A stretch of 64,000 nucleotides of DNA from Streptomyces sp. NBC_01298 (GTDB lineage Bacteria; Actinomycetota; Actinomycetes; Streptomycetales; Streptomycetaceae), in assembly GCF_035978755.1 (NCBI RefSeq), contig NZ_CP108414.1:62001-126000 (forward strand), read 5' to 3'. Numbering within the stretch: the first letter of the stretch is position 1; each line of letters begins with the position of its first letter. The notes beneath the pieces were generated by a model. That model was not told where the DNA came from. It saw only the letters and a list, made by a program, of their open reading frames with translations, and did no database searches. A program made the position numbers and the translations under genes. This document shows, piece by piece, positions 23,933 through 31,492 of the stretch.

Positions 23933-24560
23933 TCAAGCGGCGATGGCCAGTTCGATCTTGGGCGGAGCCGGGAAGGCGGTGGTCTCGTTGTAGGGCGTGC
24001 CCGTGGCCAGGCAGGGGTGGAGGCAACCGAGGAGCCGGTTGTAGAGGTTTCCCTGGGCGGAGCTGTGGCGGTCGCCGGCCTTGCGTCGGCGGTCGCAGGG
24101 GGCCCTGGCGCCGGGCGAGGCGGTGAGAGAGGCGAAGGCCCAGACGTAGCCGACGGCGGCGAGCCGCTGGTTCTTGACCCGGCGGACCATGACCGCGTGG
24201 CTCTTGCCGGAGGCGCGGGTGACGGGCGCTGATCCGGCGTATGCCTTGCGGGCCTTGGCGCCGGCGAAGCGGGTGCGGTCGTCGCCGATCTCGGCGAGGA
24301 CCCGGGCGCCGCTGAGCGTGCCGAGGCCGGGGAAGCTGGTGATGACCGCGGCGTCGTGGTGCCGCTCGAACAGCTGGACGGAGGCTTCGGCGAGGTCGGC
24401 GGCGGCGGTGCAGGCGGCCTCGAATTTACCCAGCAGGGCCAGGGCCTGGCGGCCCATTGCGCTCTCGACCAGCGGGAGCTGGCGCATCTGCGGGACGCGC
24501 AGGGCGGCGTGGAGGCGCTCGACCTCGGCGTCACGGTCAGGAATATGCCCAAGCCCACCT
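23933..24560 (-). mobile_element. IS110-family transposase fragment (C-terminal half)
   Basis: The minus strand encodes VERLHAALRVPQMRQLPLVE, then VITSFPGLGTLSGARVLAEI, GDDRTRFAGAKARKAYAGSA, PVTRASGKSHAVMVRRVKNQ and RLAAVGYVWAFASLT, ending NRLLGCLHPCLATGTPYNET. This is the Transposase_20 (IS116/IS110/IS902) part with its conserved Ser (YAGSAPVTRASG). The N-terminal DEDD domain is absent; upstream codons are unrelated. About 205 of ~400 residues remain. Confidence 0.8.
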
Positions 24561-25107
24561 ACATAGCGGGAGCCAAGGCCCGGGCCGGGCAGAGGGGTGG
24601 GCAAGCCTGCTGGACGGCGGGCTTGTCCAGGAGAACGTTCGGCTTGCCCGATGCCCTGACCCCTCATCGGTCACAGTCACCGGTCGCAGGGTCCGCGTGA
24701 CCGATCCAGGCTCCGCCATCGGTCAAACCGCAGGTCAGGGGTTGTGACCGATCCGTGCAACTCTCTGCGGAACCGGGCGCCTGAGGGCTTGCCCAGTGAC
24801 CTGTGACAGCGAAGCTGGACCGGCAGGGGCTTGAGCCGCGCCATCCCGGAGTCCGGCTCGCCGGAGGATCGCTCTTTGCCGCAGGTGCCCGAGCACCACT
24901 GGCGGGCGCGGGATGGCTCGAGGTGGCCGTGGAGGTTCCGCATGCCGCACATTCCCGCTGGTCACACCTCTGGTGAACTCCTGCTCGAAGGAGTGGTCCG
25001 AGCACCAGGGGTTTGGCCTGAGGGGCTGGAAGGGGCAACCGCAGGTCAGCCAGGACGAACAGACACGCCCAGAAGGTCTGCACCCGACTAGGTTCACGCC
25101 GAGAGCG
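24561..25107. other. Stretch without a recognisable gene
   Basis: I find no supported gene here. Short repeats of tgaccgatcc occur at about 24697 and 24746 and could be the edge of a lost insertion element. Overlapping open frames on both strands have no recognisable motif. Confidence 0.35.
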
Positions 25108-25497
25108 TCAGCACTTCTCCTTCCGCGCCTGCTCGATCAGCGGCTCGGCCTCGTCCAGCGTGGAAGTGACCTGCCAGGTTTCGGCCGCCCGGTGCAGGGT
25201 GTCGGCGAACTCCTGGTAGACGTGGTCCTGTTGAGCCGCGTCGGCGGCGCGGTTGGTCGCCGCGTTCAGGTACTGCTCGGCGGTCTGGTAGTAGGGGTCG
25301 GTCAGATTTGACGGCCGGGGGCGGGCGAGGTGGTCGGTCAGCTGCTGCAGGGAGGAGCAGGCGGACTTGGCGAAGTCGCGCGCCGCCACCGTGGCCTTGG
25401 AAGGCGTCGAGCTGCAGGCCGCCAGGGGGAGCGTGGACGCCAACAGCAGGGGCAGGGGCAGTGACAGACGAAGTATCAGCTGACGTCGACTAGTCAT
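25108..25497 (-). CDS. Small lipoprotein
   Basis: The 129-aa product has a lipoprotein signal (RRQLILRLSLPLPLLLASTL followed by PLAAC, a lipobox with the lipidated Cys at residue 28) and a helical mature domain of ~100 residues with three further Cys (KSACSS and a terminal KEKC). It would sit on the outer face of the membrane. It has no recognised domain; four-helix lipoproteins of this size are frequent in Streptomyces. It is isolated between a gene-poor stretch and the NRPS relic. Confidence 0.75.
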   Translation of the reverse strand: MTSRRQLILRLSLPLPLLLASTLPLAACSSTPSKATVAARDFAKSACSSLQQLTDHLARPRPSNLTDPYYQTAEQYLNAATNRAADAAQQDHVYQEFADTLHRAAETWQVTSTLDEAEPLIEQARKEKC

Positions 25498-25779
25498 GGA
25501 TCAATCCTAGTTGGCATGCCGGCCTGACCGACCGGAAATCCGGTGGGCCGCAGCCACCGTCTCGCCCGGCCCACATCTGGGCCTTGTCTGCTCGGGCTGC
25601 AACGGCGGCCATCAACGACGGCGCCGCTTCCGCCCACTCTCGCCTCAACGCCCGCGCACCTCGGCGGGCTCGTCACCCGCGACGGTAGAAGCCAGCCACA
25701 CGATCACATACCAAAACCCCGCGAAGCACCCCAGCAAGGCACCCGCACCGAACATGCACCCACCCCAAGTCGGTCCAAC

Positions 25780-26796
25780 TCAGCGTTCAAGGGTGTGCTG
25801 GCCCGCCACGCCGGCATCGCCCGTGTCCTCGCGCACGACCCGCTTCTGGCGTTCGGCTGCCACACGTCCATGCTCCAAGTCGCCTCGCCCGCCTGGGACA
25901 TCTTCGCTATGGAGGTGTGGGCCCCACTGGTTCACGGCGGCACCGTAATCCTCCACGACGGCCCGCTGGACACCACGGGTCTGCGCGATGGTGTTGCGCG
26001 AGGTGCGAACACCGTGTTCCTGACCACCACCCTGTTCAACCTCATCGCCGATTTAGGACCTCGACGCCTTCGACGGTCTCAGCGTGGTCATGTCCGGCGG
26101 AGAGCGCGGGTCGGCGAGGCATTGGGCCAAGGTCGCCGATCGCCACCGCGGTATTCGTCTGCTGCACGGCTACGGCCCGGCCGAGGCCACCATCGCCACC
26201 ACCTTCCATCCAGTGACACACCCTGTGGCGACTGAGCGCGAGATGCCCATCGGCACACCGATCGCACAGACCCAGATCTGGCTGCTGGACCGGCACCTGC
26301 ACCCCGTACCAGATGGAACGCCCGGCGAGATCGCCGTGGCAGGGGCCGGCCTGGCGCTCGGCTACCTAAGCGACCCGCAAGCGAGGTCGAGCGCGTGATG
26401 GGCGCTCTGCCCGGCATCGACAGCGTCGCAGTCCTGCCTCTGCCCATCGACGGCCCCACGCACCACAGCATCGCCGCCTACTACACCGGCGCAGCGGCCC
26501 CCTCCCCGGACCTCGTGCGCCAAGCTGTCGCCGACGCCCTGCCGGGCCACTTCGTCCCTGGCACCGTCCTGCACGTGCCTGAGCTGGACCATCTTCACCG
26601 GCTCATTGCCGCGCCCGTCGGGGCCGACACCGACATCTTCAGCGTGGGCGCGACATCCTTTACAGCCGTCCACGCTGCCTCCGCCATGTCACGGGTCCTG
26701 GGGCGGGCCGTGCCGGCCGCGGTCATCTTCCGGCACCGCACCCCGATCGAAATCGCCACCGCGATCGCCGATGGGTGCAGCTCTCTCCCCGAGTAA
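25780..26796 (+). pseudogene. Relic of an NRPS adenylation-carrier protein
   Basis: Across three frames the strand reads KGVLARHAGIARVLAHDPLL, LQVASPAWDIFAMEVWAPLV and ANTVFLTTTLFNLIADL, then VVMSGGERG, LLHGYGPAEATIATTFHPVT and PIGTPIAQTQIWLLDRHLHP with PDGTPGEIAVAGAGLALGYL. It resumes as VERVMGALPGIDSVAVLPLP up to a carrier end GADTDIFSVGATSFTAVHAA. Missing are the ATP-binding A3 loop at the start and the A7-A9 part (YRTGD). Frame changes lie near 26056 and 26390. The carrier motif is GATS instead of GG[HD]S but keeps the Ser. The +3 specificity region FDAF/WDIFAMEVW suggests an amino-acid-type pocket. Not functional. Confidence 0.75.
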
Positions 26797-27080
26797 CAAG
26801 GCGTTGCCTCCCGTTGCCAGTCCCGGCTTGCCGGTTTGACGATGGTCCACGTAGCTCGCCATGTGGGGGTGGATAACCTCCGTGTCGGACGGCATGGCCT
26901 CGGCGCGGGCCCATTCCTCGACCATCGACCGCGGCTTCTCTCGTTGACACACCCCGCCATCACGAGCACCGGCAGGTTTCCCGTTCGGGGGGGGCTTCGC
27001 GCGGGCCGGACACGGGAGCCGCCCCGGCACCTCCGTGATCGTTTCCAGGGTCCGTGTCGTGGGGGCCCGGTGATCGAGGC
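26797..27080. other. Short stretch without a recognisable gene
   Basis: I see no coding sequence or clear regulatory element in this stretch of about 280 bp after the NRPS relic. Confidence 0.3.
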
Positions 27081-27327
27081 ATGCGAGTCCCGATGAAGTC
27101 CCTGCCACCTGCCCTTGCCGTCTCCGCCTCCTGTACGGCCCTGGCCTGGGCCCTGATCGCACAGCCCGCCGGAGCCGCCGCGTCCCCCGTTGGACAAGAC
27201 CACCGACACGACGGCCCTGCCCGCGGCCGAGGCGTTCCTCGGGGGCAATCCCGCTCGCCTCCAGGACACGGTCGCCCACTGCACCCGCGTCATGTGGAGC
27301 TGCCGAGGTCGAGGATGCGGGACATGA
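27081..27327 (+). pseudogene. Small secreted protein, frameshifted
   Basis: The ATG at 27081 opens a signal peptide (MKSLPPALAVSASCTALAWA, LIAQPAGAAAS). Just after it, near 27190 in a run of Cs, the sensible frame shifts by one: PLDKTTDTTALPAAEAFLGG, NPARLQDTVAHCTRVMWSCR and a stop at 27325. The fused product would be about 80 aa with four Cys. Support is modest, as no family is recognised. Confidence 0.4.
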
Positions 27328-27406
27328 AAAAAGGGGGGTCCTTCCCGTTGAGGCCGTCGGGGCCAAGGCCCTCGGTGTGGCACGTCCCCCCTGCCTACCC
27401 CCTCAG

Positions 27407-27430
27407 ATATACCAGAGGCATACCAGATGA
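27407..27430 (+). promoter_or_regulatory. Direct-repeat operator upstream of the GntR regulator
   Basis: ATACCAGA occurs at 27409-27416 and again at 27420-27427, exactly 11 bp apart (one helical turn). On the minus strand this reads ATCTGGTATGCCTCTGGTAT. The same pattern in the other orientation stands before the PTS gene (28376-28394). The site is 84 bp before the regulator's ATG. Confidence 0.6.
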
Positions 27431-27510
27431 ACGAACGGCCCTTCGGTCCGCTCCACCTTCCCTTCGCCCCCTCTCCAGGGGGCGTCCGCCTACTCAGAGT
27501 GGAAGCCGCC

Positions 27511-28260
27511 ATGCCCGTAGAGCCCGCATTCAGCCCCGTGGCCCCCGATGGCGCCCAGCCGCCGTACGTCCTGGCCAAGCAGGCCCTGGCGCACGCCATC
27601 GCGGCCGGCGCCCTCGCCCCGGAGCAGCGGCTGCCCTCCGAGCGGTACCTCTGCGAACAGCTCGGCATCAGCCGCACCACCCTGCGCCGCACCCTCAAGG
27701 AACTCGCCGAGGACGGCCTGGTCGAATCCTCCGAGCGACGCGGCTGGCGGGTGAAACGGGTCGGCTTCAGTCACTCCGCGGACAGCTCCGCCCTGGACGG
27801 CTTCGGCGAGGTGAACCGGCGTCTTGGCCGGGCGGTCACGGCGCGCGTGCTGGCCCGCCGCACCCGGGCAGCCACCTCACGGGAGGCCGAGCCCCTGCAG
27901 GTCCCGACTGGCGCCGCACTGTTCGAGCTGCGCCGGGTGCGGCTCCTGGACGGCCTGCCGGTGTGTGTGACGCACGACCTGGTCCCGCTCGCCGTGGCCC
28001 CGGCCGTCGCCGGGGCCGACTTCACCACCGCGTCCCTCTTCGGACTGCTGGCCGCCGCCGGTCACGTACCCGTCGGCGCCCGGTACACGGCCCGCGCGGC
28101 CCTCGCCGACGCCGAGCAGAAACGGCTCCTCGACCTGAGCGGCCCCTCGCCCGTACTGAACACGCGGCGGCTCTCGCTCGACTCCGCCGGACTGCCGTGC
28201 GCCTACAGCCGGGAGACGTACCGGGCCGACCGCTATGAAGTGCGGCTCACCCTCGGCTGA
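27511..28260 (+). CDS. GntR-family regulator with UTRA effector domain (HutC/DasR type)
   Basis: The 249-aa product has the GntR winged helix at residues ~10-80 (YVLAKQALAHAIAAGALAPE, QRLPSERYLCEQLGISRTTL, RRTLKELAEDGLVESSERRG) and a UTRA domain. The latter has RVLARRTRAATSREAEPLQV, GAALFELRRVRLLDGLPVCV and YTARAALADAEQKRLLDLSG, ending YSRETYRADRYEVRLTLG. UTRA domains of the HutC/DasR group bind phosphosugars or small acids. The ATG at 27511 has GAGTGGAAG upstream. It precedes a PTS permease, and the same direct repeat lies before both genes, so I infer an autoregulated sugar-responsive repressor, perhaps a DasR paralogue. Confidence 0.88.
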   Translation: MPVEPAFSPVAPDGAQPPYVLAKQALAHAIAAGALAPEQRLPSERYLCEQLGISRTTLRRTLKELAEDGLVESSERRGWRVKRVGFSHSADSSALDGFGEVNRRLGRAVTARVLARRTRAATSREAEPLQVPTGAALFELRRVRLLDGLPVCVTHDLVPLAVAPAVAGADFTTASLFGLLAAAGHVPVGARYTARAALADAEQKRLLDLSGPSPVLNTRRLSLDSAGLPCAYSRETYRADRYEVRLTLG

Positions 28261-28296
28261 GCGCGGGGCCATCGACCCGCCGCGCCGGGCCCTTGG

Positions 28297-28315
28297 TCGG
28301 AAAGGCCCCTTCCGA
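28297..28315. terminator. Short inverted repeat after the GntR gene
   Basis: TCGGAAAGG and CCTTCCGA pair with one bulged A, 36 bp after the stop codon. A weak terminator is possible. Confidence 0.4.
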
Positions 28316-28363
28316 ACTCCCCCATTTCTCACCAGGGCGCCCAATTGTCCGTGTTCATCGGCT

Positions 28364-28396
28364 ATACCTGAATTGATCTGGTCTGCATCTGGTACA
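28364..28396 (+). promoter_or_regulatory. Direct-repeat operator and promoter region of the PTS gene
   Basis: ATCTGGT occurs at 28376-28382 and 28387-28393, 11 bp apart, inside ATCTGGTCTGCATCTGGTA. It matches the complement of the site at 27407-27430 at 16 of 19 or more positions. A diverged copy, ATACCTGA, lies at 28364. A TTGTCC (28345) may serve as -35. The ATG of the permease is 75 bp downstream. Confidence 0.6.
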
Positions 28397-28470
28397 GGTT
28401 GCAGCCCCCGGATGCCACTCCGACCCCACCCCGGTCCAGGGCATCCCCATGCGTTCAGGAGGAACCGGCG

Positions 28471-29712
28471 ATGAGTACGACCACGGCTGCTGCCCCGCCC
28501 GCGAAGAAGCGGGGTGCCGGGCTGATGCAGGGCATGCAGAAGGTCGGCCGCAGTCTGCAGCTGCCGGTGGCCGTGCTGCCCGCCGCCGCGATCCTGCTGC
28601 GGCTCGGCCAGGACGACGTCTTCGGCAAGGACGGCCTGCACTGGGGCAAGCTCGCCGACGTCTTCGCCACCGCCGGCAACGGCGTCTTCGCCAACCTCCC
28701 GCTGCTGTTCTGCGTGGGTGTGGCCATCGGCTACGCGAAGAAGGCCGACGGCTCGACCGCGCTCGCGGCCCTGGTCGGCTTCCTCGTCTACAAGAACGTG
28801 CTCACGGCCTTCCCCGTCGACGGCTCCGTCACCGAGCTGCTGCCCAAGGGCACGCCGCAGGACCCCGGCGTACTCGGCGGCATCCTCGTCGGCCTGGTCA
28901 GCGCGATCGTCTGGCAGCGCTTCCGCCGGACCAAGCTGGTCGACTGGCTCGGCTTCTTCAACGGCCGCCGCCTCGTGCCGATCCTCATGGCCTTCATCGG
29001 CACCTGCTTCGGCGTGCTCTTCGGCCTGGCCTGGGGCCCGGTCGGCAAGGCGCTGGGCTCCTTCAGCGAGTGGCTGATCGGCCTCGGCGCGGTGGGTTCC
29101 GGGGTCTACGGGGTCTTCAACCGCGGCCTCATACCCGTCGGCATGCACCAGTTCCTCAACACGTTCTTCCAGCAGCAGGTCGGTTCCTTCACCAAGCTCG
29201 ACGGCTCGATCGTGCACGGCGAGATCCCCCGCTTCTTCGCGGGCGACCCGACCGCGGGCCAGTTCATGTCCGGCTTCTTCCCGATCATGATGTTCGGCCT
29301 GCCCGCCGCCGCGATCGCCATCGCCCACTGCGCCAGGCCCCACCGCCGCAAGGCCGTCATGGGCATGATGATCTCGCTCGCGCTCACCTCGTTCATCACG
29401 GGCGTCACCGAGCCCATCGAGTTCACCTTCCTCTTCCTGGCCCCCGCGCTGTACGCGGTGCACGCGGTCCTCACCGGGGTGTCGATGGCCGTGACCTGGG
29501 GCCTGGGCGTGCACGACGGATTCGGCTTCTCGGCCGGCCTGATCGACTACCTGCTGAACTGGAAGCTCGCGGTCAAACCGTGGCTGATCCTCCCGATCGG
29601 CGCGTGCTTCGCCGCCGTCTACTACACGGTGTTCCGCTTCATCATCACCAAGTTCGACCTCCAGACCCCCGGCCGCGAACCGGACGACGAGAGCGACCCG
29701 CCGTCGGCCTGA
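28471..29712 (+). CDS. PTS glucose/N-acetylglucosamine-type EIIC permease
   Basis: The 413-aa membrane protein starts with MQKVGRSLQLPVAVLPAAAI, the conserved amphipathic entry of glucose-family EIIC. It has NRGLIPVGMHQFLNTFFQQQ (periplasmic loop with the conserved His) and SLALTSFITGVTEPIEFTFL (the GxxEP sugar-binding motif). It contains no EIIB (phospho-Cys) or EIIA domain, like NagE2 of Streptomyces, where EIIB is a separate gene; none is in this window. It would import and, with partners, phosphorylate a hexose or GlcNAc. AGGAGG precedes ATG 28471. It is located after a GntR/UTRA gene with a shared operator. Confidence 0.9.
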   Translation: MSTTTAAAPPAKKRGAGLMQGMQKVGRSLQLPVAVLPAAAILLRLGQDDVFGKDGLHWGKLADVFATAGNGVFANLPLLFCVGVAIGYAKKADGSTALAALVGFLVYKNVLTAFPVDGSVTELLPKGTPQDPGVLGGILVGLVSAIVWQRFRRTKLVDWLGFFNGRRLVPILMAFIGTCFGVLFGLAWGPVGKALGSFSEWLIGLGAVGSGVYGVFNRGLIPVGMHQFLNTFFQQQVGSFTKLDGSIVHGEIPRFFAGDPTAGQFMSGFFPIMMFGLPAAAIAIAHCARPHRRKAVMGMMISLALTSFITGVTEPIEFTFLFLAPALYAVHAVLTGVSMAVTWGLGVHDGFGFSAGLIDYLLNWKLAVKPWLILPIGACFAAVYYTVFRFIITKFDLQTPGREPDDESDPPSA

Positions 29713-29774
29713 GCGGCGCGAACCCGCACCGCACCGGAAGGCGCACGTAGGACGCGAAGGACAGAGAGCGAGCC

Positions 29775-30413
29775 GTGAACCCCCACACCCAGGCGATCCC
29801 CCGCCCCCACTCGCACCTTCATGCCCCGCACTACCGGGGCCTGGCGGACGACCTCGTCCAGCGGATCGCGCGGGTCGAACCCGCCGCCACGGCCGCGTCC
29901 CTCCTTGAGGTCGGGGCCATCGCCCGCCCCTACCGCGTGCCTGCCGCCACGGCGCAGTTCGTCCTGCGGGCCGCGCACACCCGCCTGCGTCCACGCGCCC
30001 TGCACTCCCCCCTCGTGCTCCGAGCGGCCGCCGCCCCACCGACAGCGGTGCCCGGGCAGGGCCCCGTAGAGCCTGCCGACGCCCCCGCGCCGGCGCGCGG
30101 GGAAGGGACCGCCCACGCGGCGGCGCACACGGCGGTCTACCGGACGGTCGCGCACGACCTGCGGAACCGCATCGAGCACGGTGAGATCGAAGCGACACTG
30201 CCGTCCCGGCAGCGGCTCACCACCGAGTACGGAGTCTCCCACCACACGATCAGGAGGGCTGTCGAACTGCTGGCCGCGCAAGCAATCCTCGATCCGCACG
30301 GCGCCGCCGGAACACCGGTGCGCGGGTCCGCCCGCGGGTCCGGCGCGGGCCAGGCGGCCCAGGACCGCCAGCCTCAGGTGCCCACGCCCCACCGAGTAGG
30401 GAGAACCCCATGA
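29775..30413 (+). CDS. GntR-like protein with two winged-helix modules, no effector domain
   Basis: The 212-aa product carries at its end a full GntR wHTH (VYRTVAHDLRNRIEHGEIEA, TLPSRQRLTTEYGVSHHTIR, RAVELLAAQAILDP). At its start is a degenerate counterpart (HYRGLADDLVQRIARVEPAA and PYRVPAATAQFVLRAAHTRL), joined by an Ala/Pro linker. No ligand domain follows, so it would act as a DNA-binding protein only. The stop overlaps the ATG of the tryptophanyl-tRNA synthetase (ATGA), so the two are coupled. Functional reading: a local regulator of the synthetase block, unproven. Start GTG or ATG 29775 is uncertain by a few codons. Confidence 0.7.
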   Translation: MNPHTQAIPRPHSHLHAPHYRGLADDLVQRIARVEPAATAASLLEVGAIARPYRVPAATAQFVLRAAHTRLRPRALHSPLVLRAAAAPPTAVPGQGPVEPADAPAPARGEGTAHAAAHTAVYRTVAHDLRNRIEHGEIEATLPSRQRLTTEYGVSHHTIRRAVELLAAQAILDPHGAAGTPVRGSARGSGAGQAAQDRQPQVPTPHRVGRTP

Positions 30414-31492
30414 GCACGCATGCCCCAGAGGGCCCCACCGCCCCGGACCTCTCCGTCGCGCGTCGGCGCAGTGCCGAGCTGGAGGAGCGGATCGCCGCCG
30501 ATCCGGGGAGCTTCCGGGTCCTGACCGGCGACCGGCCGACCGGGCGGCTGCACCTCGGGCACTACTTCGGGACCCTGCAGGGCCGGGTACGGCTCCAGGA
30601 CCTGGGCGTGGACACCTTCGTGATCGTGGCCGACTACCAGGTGCTCACCGACCGCGACGTGGCCGACCGCCTCGGCGAGCACGTCGAGGAACTCGTCCTC
30701 GACTACCTGGCCGCCGGCATCGACCCCGAACGCTCCACGGTCTTCGCGCACAGCGTGCTGCCCGCCCTCAACCAGCTCCTGCTGCCCTTCCTCTCCCTGG
30801 TGTCGGTGGCGGAACTGCGCCGCAACCCCACCGTCAAGGACGAGATCGCGCACTCCCGGCAGGCCTCGGTCAGCGGGCTGATGTTCACCTACCCGGTGCA
30901 CCAGGCCGCCGACATCCTCTTCTGCAAGGCCGGGGTGGTGCCCGTGGGCCAGGACCAGCTCCCGCACCTGGAGGTCACCCGCACCATCGCCCGCCGATTC
31001 AACGAGCGTTACGGGGCGAACGGGCCGGTCTTCCCCGAACCCGAAGCCCTCCTGTCCGCCGCACCGCTGCTGCTCGGCACCGACGGAACCAAGATGAGCA
31101 AGTCCCGGGGCAACGCGATCACCCTGTCGGCCACCGCAGACGAAACGGCCCGCCTCCTCAAGGGCGCCAAGACCGACGCCGTCCGCCGCATCACCTACGA
31201 CCCGGCCGCCCGCCCCGAGGTCTCCAGCCTCGTGCTGCTCGCCGCGCTGTGCCAGGACCGCGACCCGCAGACGCTCGCGGAGGAGATCGGCGACGGCGGC
31301 GCGGCCCAGCTGAAGAAGGTCGCCACCGAGGCCGTCAACGAACACCTCGCCCCCCTGCGGACGCGCCGTACGCAGCTCGCGGCCGACCGCGGCCACGTAC
31401 GCGAGGTCCTGCGGCGCGGCAACGAGCGCGCCAACGCCGTCGCCGAGACCACCCTGGCCGAGGTCCGTGCCGCCATGGGGATGGCTTACTGA
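30410..31492 (+). CDS. trpS: Tryptophanyl-tRNA synthetase
   Basis: The 360-aa product is a class Ic synthetase. The HIGH motif is at H48-L-G-H51 (TGDRPTGRLHLGHYFGTL), QASVSGLMFTYPVHQAADIL lines the pocket, and K228-MSKS closes it (GTDGTKMSKSRGN). It charges tRNA-Trp with tryptophan using ATP. In this enzyme the residue at the position of Gln9 of the Geobacillus enzyme is Arg42. Streptomyces genomes often hold a second TrpRS with resistance to the inhibitor indolmycin; the setting (accessory region, GntR-like coupled partner, FUSC gene one base downstream) makes this a candidate secondary copy, but the housekeeping copy is outside my view. Confidence 0.92.
   Translation: MSTHAPEGPTAPDLSVARRRSAELEERIAADPGSFRVLTGDRPTGRLHLGHYFGTLQGRVRLQDLGVDTFVIVADYQVLTDRDVADRLGEHVEELVLDYLAAGIDPERSTVFAHSVLPALNQLLLPFLSLVSVAELRRNPTVKDEIAHSRQASVSGLMFTYPVHQAADILFCKAGVVPVGQDQLPHLEVTRTIARRFNERYGANGPVFPEPEALLSAAPLLLGTDGTKMSKSRGNAITLSATADETARLLKGAKTDAVRRITYDPAARPEVSSLVLLAALCQDRDPQTLAEEIGDGGAAQLKKVATEAVNEHLAPLRTRRTQLAADRGHVREVLRRGNERANAVAETTLAEVRAAMGMAY

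Noticed and set aside
24561..25107. Minus-strand frame beginning MNLVGCRPSG as a possible gene
   Set aside because: No homology, no ribosome site, overlapping frames equally open; likely non-coding or IS debris.
27877..30198. Long minus-strand frame opposite the GntR, PTS and double-wHTH genes
   Set aside because: Antisense shadow crossing three well-supported genes.
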